Shown here piece after piece: positions 34,734 to 44,176 of a stretch of DNA of 64,000 bases. A model generated the notes under the pieces. It saw only the letters and a list, made by a program, of their open reading frames with translations. It ran no database searches and had not been told where the DNA came from. The DNA is from Fortiea sp. LEGE XX443 (GTDB lineage: Bacteria > Cyanobacteriota > Cyanobacteriia > Cyanobacteriales > Nostocaceae): contig NZ_JADEXZ010000016.1 of assembly GCF_015206815.1 (NCBI RefSeq), positions 22,839 through 86,838 of the forward strand, read 5' to 3'. Each line of letters begins with the position of its first letter. Within the stretch, counting starts at the first letter, position 1. The position numbers and the translations under genes were made by a program.

Positions 34734-36392
34734 ATGGCACAATTAAAGTCAAAATTTCAGAAATCAAAAAACTCTAAAAAGCAGCCTGCAAAGGAAGCAC
34801 CTACCCTTAGCCTTCAAGAAAGGTTAGCCCAAAAGCGCCAAGCAACCAAAGCCCGCAAAGAATTCATGGATTTACTCACTAAATCCCTCGCTGGCGGTCT
34901 ATTTTTAGGCTTTTTGTCGTTTTTAGTAGGCGGAATTAAGACAGCATTACCTGCTGTCTTAGGTGTTCTTGTAATGTCTTTTTCTTACAAATACCCCCGA
35001 CCAGCTTTAATTGGCTTCCTGATTTATGTCCCTTTTGGGGGAACAATCACCTATTACATTGGTAACAGTCCGGTTCTGCAATTAGCTAAAGATTCTTTTT
35101 ATCTTCCAGCTGTAATTGCTCTTTGGCAAATTTGCCGTAAACAGGGGCTACCCTTTGTTATTCCCCAATCTATTAAAATTCCTTTGCTTTTTGTATTGGG
35201 TTCAAGTTTATTAACGCTGATATTTATCAATGGCGGACAACAACTCAACCCACCTCCTGTGGGATTACTAGAAACACCTGTTAAAGAAATACCCATAGGC
35301 TTAGGAATTCTAGGTTTAAAAGTATTTTTAGGTTATGTCCCTTTGATTACTTGTGCTTACTATCTAGTTCGTAATAAGCAAGATTTTCTCTGGTTATCCC
35401 GCTTACAAATTGTCCTGATTATTATCTGCTGCGGACTAGGATTTCTCCAGTATCTGTTCTTAGTAGTTGGGATTTGTGAAGGTACTAGAAATTACGAAGG
35501 CGCGGCCTTATTTAAAGCCACATTAGAAGCCCGATGTTATTTTGGTGGGGCTTTAGTCTACAGTCCCAGTCAAGGAATTATTCGCCTACCAGGAACATTT
35601 GTTGCACCTTGGCAATGGGCATGGTTTTTAATTTCTAGTACTTTTTTTGGCTTCGCTACAGGCTTTTCAGATCCATCCATTTTTTGGCGACTAACAAGTT
35701 TAGGTTCTCTAGCTTTGGTCTTTGTGAATGCGGTAGTTTCTGGACAGAGAATTGCTTTAGCCTTAGTACCAACTTGCTTTGTGTTACTACTATTACTAAC
35801 TGGTCAAATTGCTAACTTAAAACGGTTTATCCCTATAGGTATAGGATTGGTGATAATTCTGGGAATTGCGATGGTGAATAACCCGGAGGTTGTTCAAGAA
35901 AGAACTGACAGTTTTATTACTCGCTGGAATGCTTCACCACCTCAAGACTTTATCATTCAGCAATTTGAAGAAAACTGGAAAAACGTAGATACCCCTATAG
36001 GAAGCGGCTTAGGTCGAGCCACAAACTCTGCTCGTGCATTAGGTAAGACCAAGCTAGTGGAAACTTACTACCCCAAAGTATTGTATGAAGTTGGGATTTT
36101 TGGTGTATTAGGTTTTTTAGCTTTAGTCACTACCCTGACAATCACGGCGTTCAAGACTTATCGCTCGATAAAAAACCGTAATTTCCGCAGTTACGGAGCA
36201 TCTATGTGGGTGTTTATATTGTTTATTAGTTGCAACACCTACTACTATCCCTTAGATGTTGATCCAGTGGCTGTATATTACTGGTTTTTTGCGGGAATAC
36301 TATTTAAATTACCAGCACTAGATAAACAAGAAAAAGAAAATGCTGATTCTGAACAGGTAACCAATAAAAAACGTCTACAAATCAAGTTCTAA
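34734..36392 (+). CDS. Multispanning membrane protein, HpsL-like (O-antigen polymerase type)
   Basis: 552 residues. A basic, Lys-rich cytoplasmic N-terminus (about 1-55) precedes roughly ten transmembrane segments. A periplasmic loop near the middle (GTRNYEGAALFKATLEARCY) and another near PEVVQERTDSFITRWNASPP are typical of Wzy/WaaL polymerase-ligases, as is GSGLGRATNSAR. The pattern fits HpsL of the hormogonium polysaccharide cluster, which supplies the polysaccharide used in gliding. The family name comes from memory of Nostoc punctiforme loci; the Wzy-like class is more secure. Two glycosyltransferase genes follow on the same strand (63 bp and 127 bp gaps), supporting a polysaccharide operon. 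ATG start. Confidence 0.78.
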   Translation: MAQLKSKFQKSKNSKKQPAKEAPTLSLQERLAQKRQATKARKEFMDLLTKSLAGGLFLGFLSFLVGGIKTALPAVLGVLVMSFSYKYPRPALIGFLIYVPFGGTITYYIGNSPVLQLAKDSFYLPAVIALWQICRKQGLPFVIPQSIKIPLLFVLGSSLLTLIFINGGQQLNPPPVGLLETPVKEIPIGLGILGLKVFLGYVPLITCAYYLVRNKQDFLWLSRLQIVLIIICCGLGFLQYLFLVVGICEGTRNYEGAALFKATLEARCYFGGALVYSPSQGIIRLPGTFVAPWQWAWFLISSTFFGFATGFSDPSIFWRLTSLGSLALVFVNAVVSGQRIALALVPTCFVLLLLLTGQIANLKRFIPIGIGLVIILGIAMVNNPEVVQERTDSFITRWNASPPQDFIIQQFEENWKNVDTPIGSGLGRATNSARALGKTKLVETYYPKVLYEVGIFGVLGFLALVTTLTITAFKTYRSIKNRNFRSYGASMWVFILFISCNTYYYPLDVDPVAVYYWFFAGILFKLPALDKQEKENADSEQVTNKKRLQIKF

Positions 36393-36455
36393 TTGATTCA
36401 AATTTCGGTATAAATTTAGTATCAAAACAGCAAATTTATTTGAGAATAAAAGCAC

Positions 36456-37478
36456 ATGAATGATTTGCCTTTAATTTCCGTAATCATACCAACCTACGGA
36501 CGAGAAGAGCCTTTAAAAGATAGTATTGTGGATGTTCTTAACCAGAAATATCCCAACTTTGAAGTTTTGGTAGTAGACCAATCTCCAAAACACCAACCAG
36601 AAATTCAAGCTTATTTAGAAGAAGTGGCTGCACTAGGTAAAATTCAATGGTTCCGGTTAGATTGGGCTAGTTTACCAGGGGCGCGTAACTACGGTGTGCG
36701 TCGGTCATCAGGTGAAATAATTTTGTTTATTGATGATGATGTGAGGTTAACACCTGAGTTTCTAATGGCTCATGCAAAAAACTACTTACAAAATCCAGAA
36801 ATAGGTGCTGTCGCTGGACGGGTATTTGACAGAATGAAGTTGGGTGAATCGGGTGGACAATTAGAGATTGAATATCTACCTCCCCAAGCAATGAATCCAG
36901 GTATTGCTTGGTATTATCTTGATTTAGTACATACAATTAAACCCCAGCAAGTACTAACAGCAAGGGGATGCAATATGTCCTTTCGTCGCGAAATTTTCAG
37001 TAAGTATAAACTGAGATTTGATGAGAGATTTCGCGGTAGTGCGGTGCGAGAAGAATCTGATTTTTGTTTGAGGATACGGCAGACAGGATATAAGATTTGG
37101 TATGACCCGGAAGCTCATTTAGTCCATTTAGGTGAAGAAACGGGTGGTTGTCATGATATTAGTACGCGATCGCTCGAATATCAACTCACCTTCTACCACA
37201 ACAATTTTTTAATGAGTTTGAAGAATCTTACACTTAACGAAGCTTTGCGCTTATACGCTCGTTTATTTGATTGTCAGGTTCTGGGACATCCACCTTGTAA
37301 TAAAAGTGGTTCTTTCACCAGGGTTTTGTCTCGCGCGATGTTTTATGTCTTAGGTTTTATGAAAGCTTTGGGTAGCCATATTCAATCAATTTGGAATGAT
37401 GGTCAAATTTATAGTAAATTAGACAAACAATCGGAGATGTTAGTTAATAGTAAATATTCCTCTATGTCTGCAAGTTGA
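36456..37478 (+). CDS. Family 2 glycosyltransferase, HpsN-like
   Basis: 340 residues. GT-A fold: PLISVIIPTYGREEPLKDSI at the N-terminus, GARNYGVRRSSGEIILFIDDDVRL with the metal/nucleotide-binding DDD at about residues 93-95, and RGCNMSFRREIF plus the ESDFCLRIRQTGYKIWYDPEA acceptor/catalytic segment. It adds a sugar from a nucleotide sugar to a lipid-linked intermediate at the cytoplasmic face. A hydrophobic helix near 288-305 may bind the membrane. It lies between the polymerase-like gene and a GT4 gene. The specific Hps name is tentative. ATG start. Confidence 0.85.
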   Translation: MNDLPLISVIIPTYGREEPLKDSIVDVLNQKYPNFEVLVVDQSPKHQPEIQAYLEEVAALGKIQWFRLDWASLPGARNYGVRRSSGEIILFIDDDVRLTPEFLMAHAKNYLQNPEIGAVAGRVFDRMKLGESGGQLEIEYLPPQAMNPGIAWYYLDLVHTIKPQQVLTARGCNMSFRREIFSKYKLRFDERFRGSAVREESDFCLRIRQTGYKIWYDPEAHLVHLGEETGGCHDISTRSLEYQLTFYHNNFLMSLKNLTLNEALRLYARLFDCQVLGHPPCNKSGSFTRVLSRAMFYVLGFMKALGSHIQSIWNDGQIYSKLDKQSEMLVNSKYSSMSAS

Positions 37479-37516
37479 ATATTGTTATGACAATCCCGGA
37501 TCATTCATGAACAAAA

Positions 37517-37549
37517 AGATCCCCGACTTCTCAAAGAAGTCGGGGATCT
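37517..37549. repeat. Palindrome, copy 2 (15-bp arms)
   Basis: AGATCCCCGACTTCT-CAA-AGAAGTCGGGGATCT. Arms are identical to the outer 15 bp of the palindrome at 34513. It lies 38 bases after the GT2 stop and before the GT4 gene, so it may separate the two messages. Confidence 0.75.
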
Positions 37550-37605
37550 GATGCAATAAACGCCGATAAATTAAGATGTTTAACTAAAATAAAATATTAA
37601 ATAAA

Positions 37606-38778
37606 ATGCGAATACTGCAAATTGTTCCATCCATTTCCTTAATTTACGGTGGCCCTAGTCAAATGGTTTTAGGACTAGCACCTGCATTAGTTAAGGAAGG
37701 TGTAAAAGTTACTATTCTCACAACTGATAGTAATGGCGATATTGATCAAAAACCTCTGGATGTGCCTTTAAATCGACCAATTCAACAAGATGGTTATGAA
37801 ATTATTTACTTTCGTTGTGCGCCATTTCGTCGCTACAAGTTTTCGCTAGATTTATTAAAATGGCTGAAAAATCACGCTGGCGAGTTTGACTTGGCACACA
37901 TCCATGCTTTATTTTCTCCTATAAGTAGTGCGGCTGCGATCGCTTGTCGTCAGCAAAATTTACCTTATATTTTGCGTCCGTTGGGTACTCTCGACCCGGC
38001 TGATTTGCGGAAGAAGCAGCAATTAAAAAAGCTATATGTAGAACTCATCGAACGGCGCAATTTAGCTGGCGCAGCTGCTATTCATTTTACTAGTGACCAA
38101 GAAGCCAAAATATCCGCACGATTTGGGGCAAATACACGAGATTTAGTGATACCTTTGGGGGTAAAACCTACTCCGAAAAACTATCAAAGTGCAATCCGCA
38201 GTCAGCTAGGAATACCGGAGGGTGAGCCTTTGGTGCTGTTTATGTCGCGGATTGACCCAAAAAAGGGTTTGAATTTGTTGATTCCGGCGTTAGAAAAACT
38301 CTTGGTGGATAATTGCAAGTTTCACTTTGTCTTAGCTGGGACAAATCCCCAAGACCCAGACTATGAACAAAAAATCAAATCTCAAATTGAAAATTCATTA
38401 TTGCGATCGCATACTACCATCACAGGTTTTGTTAGTGGTGAGTTAAAAGCTAGTTTACTGCAAGCTGCTGATTTATTCGTTTTGCCTTCCTATTATGAAA
38501 ACTTCGGTATTGCTGTGGCTGAGGCAATGGTAGCAGGGATTCCTGTAGTTATCTCCGACCAAGTGCATATTTGGCAACAGGTAAGTGATAGTGAGTCGGG
38601 ATGGGTGGGTACAACTGATGTCTCAGCGTTATTTGAGTTATTGCAACAAGCTTTACAAAATCCTCAAGAACGCCAACGCCGGGGGTTAAATGCCCAAAAA
38701 TATGCTTTAGAACATTTTAGTTGGGATGCGATCGCTCGGCAAATGATTCAAGCTTATCAGCAAATTCTTACCAACTAA
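37606..38778 (+). CDS. Family 4 glycosyltransferase, HpsO-like
   Basis: 390 residues. GT-B fold: the N-terminal domain begins ILQIVPSISLIYGGPSQMVLGLAPAL (acceptor side). The C-terminal nucleotide-sugar domain has PLVLFMSRIDPKKGLNLLIPAL, and the E-x7-E motif in LPSYYENFGIAVAEAMVAGIPVV. It is a retaining sugar transferase for exopolysaccharide or lipopolysaccharide. It is the last gene of the Hps-like cluster. Directly after its stop, still in frame, comes a fragment that looks like the tail of another gene. ATG start. Confidence 0.85.
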   Translation: MRILQIVPSISLIYGGPSQMVLGLAPALVKEGVKVTILTTDSNGDIDQKPLDVPLNRPIQQDGYEIIYFRCAPFRRYKFSLDLLKWLKNHAGEFDLAHIHALFSPISSAAAIACRQQNLPYILRPLGTLDPADLRKKQQLKKLYVELIERRNLAGAAAIHFTSDQEAKISARFGANTRDLVIPLGVKPTPKNYQSAIRSQLGIPEGEPLVLFMSRIDPKKGLNLLIPALEKLLVDNCKFHFVLAGTNPQDPDYEQKIKSQIENSLLRSHTTITGFVSGELKASLLQAADLFVLPSYYENFGIAVAEAMVAGIPVVISDQVHIWQQVSDSESGWVGTTDVSALFELLQQALQNPQERQRRGLNAQKYALEHFSWDAIARQMIQAYQQILTN

Positions 38779-38781
38779 AAA

Positions 38782-38916
38782 ACCATTGAAGACGCTGGTA
38801 TTGATACTTACGAACAACAGCATCAAGAACGTATCCTTAAAAACCTTAAGAAAAAAGCTCAAGCTCTTGGTTTAGAACTTATTCCTGTTTCTCAACCTAC
38901 CGAATGTGTTTCTTGA
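38782..38916 (+). pseudogene. C-terminal gene fragment, possibly a transposase tail
   Basis: The frame directly after the GT4 stop reads TIEDAGIDTYEQQHQERILK, then NLKKKAQALGLELIP, ending at TGA 38914-38916. No start codon or upstream body is present. Basic helical tails ending in ...ALGLELIPV are typical of cyanobacterial transposases; I cannot name the IS family. Probably the relic of an insertion. Confidence 0.35.
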
Positions 38917-39058
38917 AAGTGTGGCTGAAATGTAGTCGAGAATGATCGCCACCATGACCAAAATGGGATAGGTAAAAAAAGTGTCTGGAAAAAGCCGCAT
39001 ATAAAGTGCGAATTTAAAGTTAGCCACAACATTTTGATCACATTTTGTAAATGCAATT

Positions 39059-39340
39059 TTATGCAAATTGGATTGCTGATACTGACATTATTTTTCGATT
39101 GTCGGTATGAGAAGCTCTTTGATCATGAGAAGTCGCCACCGCTAGTATGAAATTTGACTTCTCAAACAAGCTCTTAGAATTGGCAATCTGGGCGATCGCT
39201 TCAACTGCCGTATTTGCCTTGGCGATCGCCGCATCTGGATATTGTTGTTGTAGTGTATTGAAAGTTCCAGTTAAAATTAATTGGTGGTCATCAATAACTA
39301 AAATTTTTAGTGTGGATGACTGTAGTAAATCTTGATTCAT
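39059..39340 (-). pseudogene. Truncated response regulator receiver fragment
   Basis: From ATG 39340, STLKILVIDDHQLILTGTFN continues into a NarL-type receiver N-terminus (acidic DD pair present). After about 45 residues the similarity stops, before the phosphoacceptor Asp would be expected, and the rest (KSNFILAVATSHDQRASHTD) is unrelated. The output helix-turn-helix domain is missing. It is a broken gene in a debris-filled gap; the other half is not seen in the window. Confidence 0.6.
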
Positions 39341-39487
39341 GATTAATCGATCAGCACCAACCATAGCCTTCTCTAAAATCAACTATTTTAGTGTTAATAG
39401 ACACTTAAAACACCGACGATAGTTGTTAACCTAGCATTTTTTAGGGTATACGGGTGTAATGTGTAAAAATAATTTCAGAAAAATTTG

Positions 39488-40627
39488 CTAATTTGCTCGT
39501 TCCCACTGGCGTTGAATTTCTGTGGTAGTTTTACTATCCGGTGGTGAGAGGATTTGCATACTCGGTTTAATTTCTGCACCAGGAATATTTTGATTCCACG
39601 GACTATTCTGCACAGTCTTTAAGTCAACATTATTATTCACTGGACGAAAACCATGTTGGACAAATACCGCTTGTTGTTCTGGTTGAGTGAGAAAGTCCAA
39701 AAATTGTCTCGCGGCTTTTGCTGTACCAGCATCTACATTTCGCCGGACAATAACTGCTGTGGCGGTGGTTTCAATTGAAGGGTCTAAATAATAGATTTGG
39801 TAAGGTTTACCTTTACTGGCTGCTGATTGTTGCCAACGATAAAGAGCTACACTTTCGTATACAGTAGCAACATCAGCTTCGTTTGGCCCTTTGACAATAA
39901 ATTCTTGCAACAGAATATCTGTAGAACGGGGTGGCTGGTAGACTGATTTTTTAATTAAACTAAACAGTGTCTGGATAGAGGGATTGTTGAAACTGTTGCT
40001 GTTGATTGTTCCAGCTAATTTTGATTGTGTCCATAAATTCAATGTCAACTGACCACTATTTGACCGAGTAGGGTCTGTGGTGACAAAATCAAAGCTACCC
40101 CAGTTACTCGCACCGCCAATTTTTTCCCAGCTACTTGCTTGCATTGCTTGTTCAAGTCTTGGCCATTGAAAGCGTCCATTGGGGAAGAGGACTTTACCGC
40201 GTTCTGGCCAAGCGATACCTACCAGTATGGTTTTTGCCAGTGGTTGGGGAGAATTGTAGAAAGGTTCGCTGTTGTTGGTGGTGCGGAGGCGATCGCTTAA
40301 TTCTGTTAAAATTTCTCCATTAGCCGGAATTAAGATTGTCGGTTGAAAATCATTTTTTTGGTCAAGATAATTATTAACTAGTTCTTGAGAACCTTGGAAT
40401 TTTAGCTCTAATTTAATATTAGGATTTGCCTGTTCAAATTTTGCTTCTAATTGTTGGAGAGGTTCTTGCAGTTCCGTACCGCTGACAATAATTATTTTTT
40501 TTTGCAAACCAGGAATTGGGGCGTAAGTCAAACCCAAGGTGACAATGATAATAGCAAGGGAGTTGACAGGTTTGGATAATTTGGACTGTTTTTTAACTTG
40601 AGAGTTAACTTGTAATATTGGTGGCAT
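39488..40627 (-). CDS. Membrane-anchored substrate-binding-type protein
   Basis: 379 residues. A basic N-terminus and one hydrophobic segment (about 22-40) suggest an uncleaved anchor or signal. The rest is a type II periplasmic-binding fold: KIIIVSGTELQEPLQQLEAKFEQANPNIKLEL, TTDPTRSNSGQLTLNLW, ADVATVYESVALYRW, and FLDFLTQPEQQAVFVQHGFRPV, a pattern of molybdate/sulfate-type binding proteins. No permease or ATPase gene is adjacent. It is third in a tight operon (8 bp after the coiled-coil gene) whose first gene contains a related binding domain fused to VWA. A sensing or assembly role rather than transport is suggested. ATG start. Confidence 0.82.
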   Translation of the reverse strand: MPPILQVNSQVKKQSKLSKPVNSLAIIIVTLGLTYAPIPGLQKKIIIVSGTELQEPLQQLEAKFEQANPNIKLELKFQGSQELVNNYLDQKNDFQPTILIPANGEILTELSDRLRTTNNSEPFYNSPQPLAKTILVGIAWPERGKVLFPNGRFQWPRLEQAMQASSWEKIGGASNWGSFDFVTTDPTRSNSGQLTLNLWTQSKLAGTINSNSFNNPSIQTLFSLIKKSVYQPPRSTDILLQEFIVKGPNEADVATVYESVALYRWQQSAASKGKPYQIYYLDPSIETTATAVIVRRNVDAGTAKAARQFLDFLTQPEQQAVFVQHGFRPVNNNVDLKTVQNSPWNQNIPGAEIKPSMQILSPPDSKTTTEIQRQWERAN

Positions 40628-40635
40628 ACTTTTGA

Positions 40636-41370
40636 TTATTTATTAACTAATAAATCGAGGTTTTCTAATAAACTACTAAATCCATCGCTGAGTAATTGCA
40701 ATTCACTAATTTGCTGAGATTCGCTTAAATCTGAGGTACGTAATTTATTTTGTAATTGCTGCAATACTCCAGTACAATCTTGAATGAGGGTTGAAATATT
40801 AATAATTCTAGCTAACCGCGTATCTTCTCCATCTTGGGCTAACTTAATGTTACGTCTAAGACTTTCTGCCAGTTGACTTAGATGTTGCTTCGCTACACCA
40901 GAAGTAGAACTAAGTTTCTGTTGAACTTCCACTAATTGCTGTTGTAAAGAAGTCAGCGAAAGTATCGGTGTATTACCGTATAAATTCAGTACTATATTGT
41001 CAATTTTTTGTGGTAAAGCAGCAGCGCGATCGCAATTTATTTCCAATCCTGTTAAAAGTTCAATTTGAAATGAATCCGTGAGTAGCTTTTTTGCTTCTAA
41101 ACGTAAATTTTCTGATTGATTTACCAATGTTACAACAGCAACCTGTACTGCTTTAATTTCTCGTTCTAATTCTGGATTTGCTAATTCAAAATATTTGGGT
41201 TCACGAGATTTTAAAAAACTAGCACCAGCTACACTAATACCAGCCGCCACAGGTAACATCACCTGACTGGGAAGTTGCAGAAAACGCACACCCATAACCA
41301 AAGAAATACACCCAACCAACACAGCTAAGGGATAATAAAGTGGATTAGCAATTTTCATGATTATCTGCAT
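40636..41370 (-). CDS. Coiled-coil membrane protein, XpaC-like
   Basis: 244 residues. Two closely spaced hydrophobic segments (about 11-30 and 36-50) near the N-terminus are followed by an almost entirely helical, heptad-rich cytoplasmic or periplasmic stalk (ELEREIKAVQVAVVTLVNQSENLRL and onward). This layout resembles the XpaC family, which often neighbours TelA tellurite-resistance proteins; no telA is present here. The resemblance is of architecture only. It lies between the VWA lipoprotein and the binding-protein genes with gaps of 11 and 8 bp, so all three are co-translated. Start ATG 41370 or the next ATG at 41358. Confidence 0.7.
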   Translation of the reverse strand: MQIIMKIANPLYYPLAVLVGCISLVMGVRFLQLPSQVMLPVAAGISVAGASFLKSREPKYFELANPELEREIKAVQVAVVTLVNQSENLRLEAKKLLTDSFQIELLTGLEINCDRAAALPQKIDNIVLNLYGNTPILSLTSLQQQLVEVQQKLSSTSGVAKQHLSQLAESLRRNIKLAQDGEDTRLARIINISTLIQDCTGVLQQLQNKLRTSDLSESQQISELQLLSDGFSSLLENLDLLVNK

Positions 41371-41381
41371 CCATTTGCGGT

Positions 41382-43094
41382 TTAAAACTCTACTTGTAAA
41401 TCTGCCATTAACCGCGAAATTGTCTCTGGATTACCTTGGGAATAATACCCACCATTCAACTCAGCAATTTTTTTCAATACATCAGGGTTGAACTCTCCTT
41501 CTTCTCCATATCCCACTGTAAAAAATGCAATTCGTTGGTCTGTAGAAAAATTACTTTTTTTTAGTTCCGTCTCCAACTCATCTAACTTAATTGTTGAGCC
41601 AGCATCTTCACCATCAGTTAATATTAAAACACCATTGATTGCATTTTGACGCAGGTTTTGTTGTAGCCAATTACGTGCTTGTAGAGCAGCATCATATAAT
41701 TTTGTGCCACCATTAGCCTGGAGTCCATTGACAAATTGATAACCGCGATCGCGTCCTTGGGGTGTACCATCTACCAAAACAGGTTGGCGAATTTCTGAGT
41801 CAAAATCAATCAAGGCAATTTGCTCTTTTGTGCCCAAATTTTTAATGTAATTTTGTAGAGTACTCTGGACGGCTGGTAACTTATTACCTGACATTGAACC
41901 TGAAGAATCAACCACTACCACTACCAACGATGGTTTTTTAGCCGTTTCCTGCCATGATTTCAACATTGCGTCCACAACTTCCGGCTTGGGTGTGCGTAAT
42001 GAATCATACTTGGCTTGAGCTTCTACACCAAATTCTGGAGTAAATTTAGCACCTAAAGCGACTCCCGGAGTTCCTGGACGTAAACCTAAATCAGTAGCAA
42101 TTTTTTGGGTATCAGGCGATCGCCAATAAGCAATAAATTTTTCCGCCGCCGCTTTTTCGTCTACACTTACCCAAGGTGCATTCGGTACAATTGCCCGCAT
42201 ATTAGAAGTAAATGTCGCTTTGGGATAAACTGCTTCATAACGCTGCTGTCCTGCTTGTAAGCCAGAATTAGCCACAATTACACTCGACTCATATACTGAC
42301 CCCACCGAAGCCCAAAATGAGCCATTCTTCACCATTGCTTGGGCGAGAGAATTAGTAGAAACACCATAACGGGTAATCTTGCTTTGAATTTGCTGAATTT
42401 GGGGTTGAAACTTCTGCACATCCGCCACAGTTACTTCTTCAGGACGCTTATTTGAAACACTGGCATATTGGGCTACCAGTGTTTGTAGCCCAGAATTAGA
42501 ACGAGTCGGCGCAGAATGCACATAATTAACTGTTAACGGTGGTGCGGCTGGATCAATATCGCGGTGCGTTTTAGCTGTCACCAAAACCTTATAAGGATCA
42601 GGTACTTTTCTCAATCCAGATGCTACATCTGCTTGCGCCATAAACACCATTGGTGTGTTGGCGATAAGTTGTGATTCTGTAATTTCTGGAATGTAATTTT
42701 TCCCCGGAAACAGTTGGTTCATCCGATAAATTAGCTGACTATGATATATATCTCCATCCAGAGAAATAATCGTCGGAAAATCTGGTGCATCAGCTTGCAT
42801 TGTACCCTTTTGCAATTGATCTGCTAAAGCGACTACTGTAGTCACTACATCACCACTACCCATCGCTTCGCATTGCACCTGAAAAGCTTTACCATTATCT
42901 AGTTTTGGTTGTGTAGCATTAAAGTTTTTCGCCGCTTGGTTACAGAAGTCTCCCAAGGCGCTACCTACCAAAAACTTGACTTTTAGACCTGTAAAATTAT
43001 CTTCTGAATTTGAATTATTGTTACACCCTGTCATTAAAACTAAAGCAGAGATGATTACAAGACGCGTCAAGAACCAAGACCTTTGAAAAATCAT
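41382..43094 (-). CDS. Lipoprotein with substrate-binding domain and C-terminal VWA domain
   Basis: 570 residues. The lipobox is visible at ALVLMTGCNNN, so the protein is exported and membrane-tethered. Residues about 35-345 form a periplasmic-binding fold (VKFLVGSALGDFCNQAAKNF, APTRSNSGLQTLVAQYA, FIAYWRSPDTQKIA). Residues about 380-570 are a von Willebrand A domain with an intact MIDAS: VVVVDSSGSMSGNKL (DxSxS), NGGTKLYDA (Thr) and ILTDGEDAG (Asp). VWA domains bind ligands through a metal ion. It is the first gene of a three-gene operon with a coiled-coil membrane protein and a second binding-type protein. Ligand and role are unknown. ATG start. Confidence 0.9.
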   Translation of the reverse strand: MIFQRSWFLTRLVIISALVLMTGCNNNSNSEDNFTGLKVKFLVGSALGDFCNQAAKNFNATQPKLDNGKAFQVQCEAMGSGDVVTTVVALADQLQKGTMQADAPDFPTIISLDGDIYHSQLIYRMNQLFPGKNYIPEITESQLIANTPMVFMAQADVASGLRKVPDPYKVLVTAKTHRDIDPAAPPLTVNYVHSAPTRSNSGLQTLVAQYASVSNKRPEEVTVADVQKFQPQIQQIQSKITRYGVSTNSLAQAMVKNGSFWASVGSVYESSVIVANSGLQAGQQRYEAVYPKATFTSNMRAIVPNAPWVSVDEKAAAEKFIAYWRSPDTQKIATDLGLRPGTPGVALGAKFTPEFGVEAQAKYDSLRTPKPEVVDAMLKSWQETAKKPSLVVVVVDSSGSMSGNKLPAVQSTLQNYIKNLGTKEQIALIDFDSEIRQPVLVDGTPQGRDRGYQFVNGLQANGGTKLYDAALQARNWLQQNLRQNAINGVLILTDGEDAGSTIKLDELETELKKSNFSTDQRIAFFTVGYGEEGEFNPDVLKKIAELNGGYYSQGNPETISRLMADLQVEF

Positions 43095-43392
43095 GCACTT
43101 TTCCTAAAACAATTAGTAATTTAACAATCTCTGCAATAATTCGGTCAAATCCTAATTCTATTGTGTGAGCAAAAAGTTAATTTTCAGTTAATTTTATGGA
43201 GTGCAAAAGACAAACATTATGTCTGTATAATAATCAAGCCTCATCCCGTTAAAACACAGCATCTACACCGATCGCAATGCTGACAACTTAAAATTTTGTA
43301 AAAAACAGCTAAAATCCGATGGGTAAACCGATGCTTTATGTGATGATGGCAAAGTAGACTACATCTGCCTTTTTATCTACAGGGAATCTCTC

Positions 43393-44031
43393 ATGACTCT
43401 CCATCTTGGTGATACAGTACCCAACTTTACGCAAGCCTCTACACATGGCGACATAAATTTTTACGAATGGGCAGGTAACAGCTGGGTAGTGCTGTTTTCT
43501 CACCCTGCTGACTTTACACCTGTTTGTACTACTGAACTAGGCACAGTTGCGAAACTGAAGCCAGAATTTGACAAGCGCAATGTTAAAGCGATCGCACTCA
43601 GCGTTGATGATGTAGAATCTCACAACGGCTGGGTAGGCGACATCGAAGAAACTCAAAGCACCACTCTCAACTACCCAATTTTGGCAGACGCGGATCGTAA
43701 GGTTTCTGACCTTTATGACATGATCCACCCCAATGCCAACGCAACCTTAACAGTGCGTTCTGTCTTCGTTATCGACCCCAACAAAAAACTACGCCTTTCT
43801 TTCACATATCCCCCCAGCACCGGACGCAACTTTGACGAAATTTTGCGCGTGATTGATTCATTGCAATTGACCGATAACTATAGTGTTGCTACCCCAGCTG
43901 ACTGGAAAGATGGCGATGATTGCGTAATTGTCCCCTCTCTGAAAGATCCAGAAGTATTGAAAGAAAAATTCCCCAAAGGTTACGAAGAAATCAAACCCTA
44001 CTTGCGGATGACTCCTCAGCCTAACAAGTAA
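43393..44031 (+). CDS. 1-Cys peroxiredoxin (Prx6 type)
   Basis: 212 residues. Reduces peroxides in the cytosol. The peroxidatic cysteine is Cys45 in HPADFTPVCTTELG. The C-terminal dimerisation extension (VVTPADWKDGDDCVIVPS-type, VLKEKFPKGYEEIKPYLRMT) is diagnostic of the Prx6 group. A second Cys in DGDDCVIV is usual and not a resolving cysteine. ATG start with AGGGA upstream. Followed by a strong intrinsic terminator at 44106-44133. Single-gene transcript. Confidence 0.95.
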   Translation: MTLHLGDTVPNFTQASTHGDINFYEWAGNSWVVLFSHPADFTPVCTTELGTVAKLKPEFDKRNVKAIALSVDDVESHNGWVGDIEETQSTTLNYPILADADRKVSDLYDMIHPNANATLTVRSVFVIDPNKKLRLSFTYPPSTGRNFDEILRVIDSLQLTDNYSVATPADWKDGDDCVIVPSLKDPEVLKEKFPKGYEEIKPYLRMTPQPNK

Positions 44032-44105
44032 TAAGTGCTGAGTTGTGAGTGGGAATTACTACTCAGCATTGAGTAGATAAATTTTTAAGTCGTTTTATCT
44101 ACAAG

Positions 44106-44133
44106 ACGCAAAGCCTCATCTTTGCGTTTTTTT
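44106..44133 (+). terminator. Rho-independent terminator of the peroxiredoxin gene
   Basis: ACGCAAAG-CCTCAT-CTTTGCGT is followed by an uninterrupted TTTTTT. This is the cleanest intrinsic terminator in the window, 75 bases after the stop. Confidence 0.9.
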
Positions 44134-44176
44134 GTATTTACGTGAAAATAAAAATAAAGTCAGCTGTTGAAATATT

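Noticed and set aside
38872..39066. 64-residue hydrophobic minus-strand ORF
   Set aside because: It overlaps gene debris, has no homology I recognise and no ribosome-binding site.
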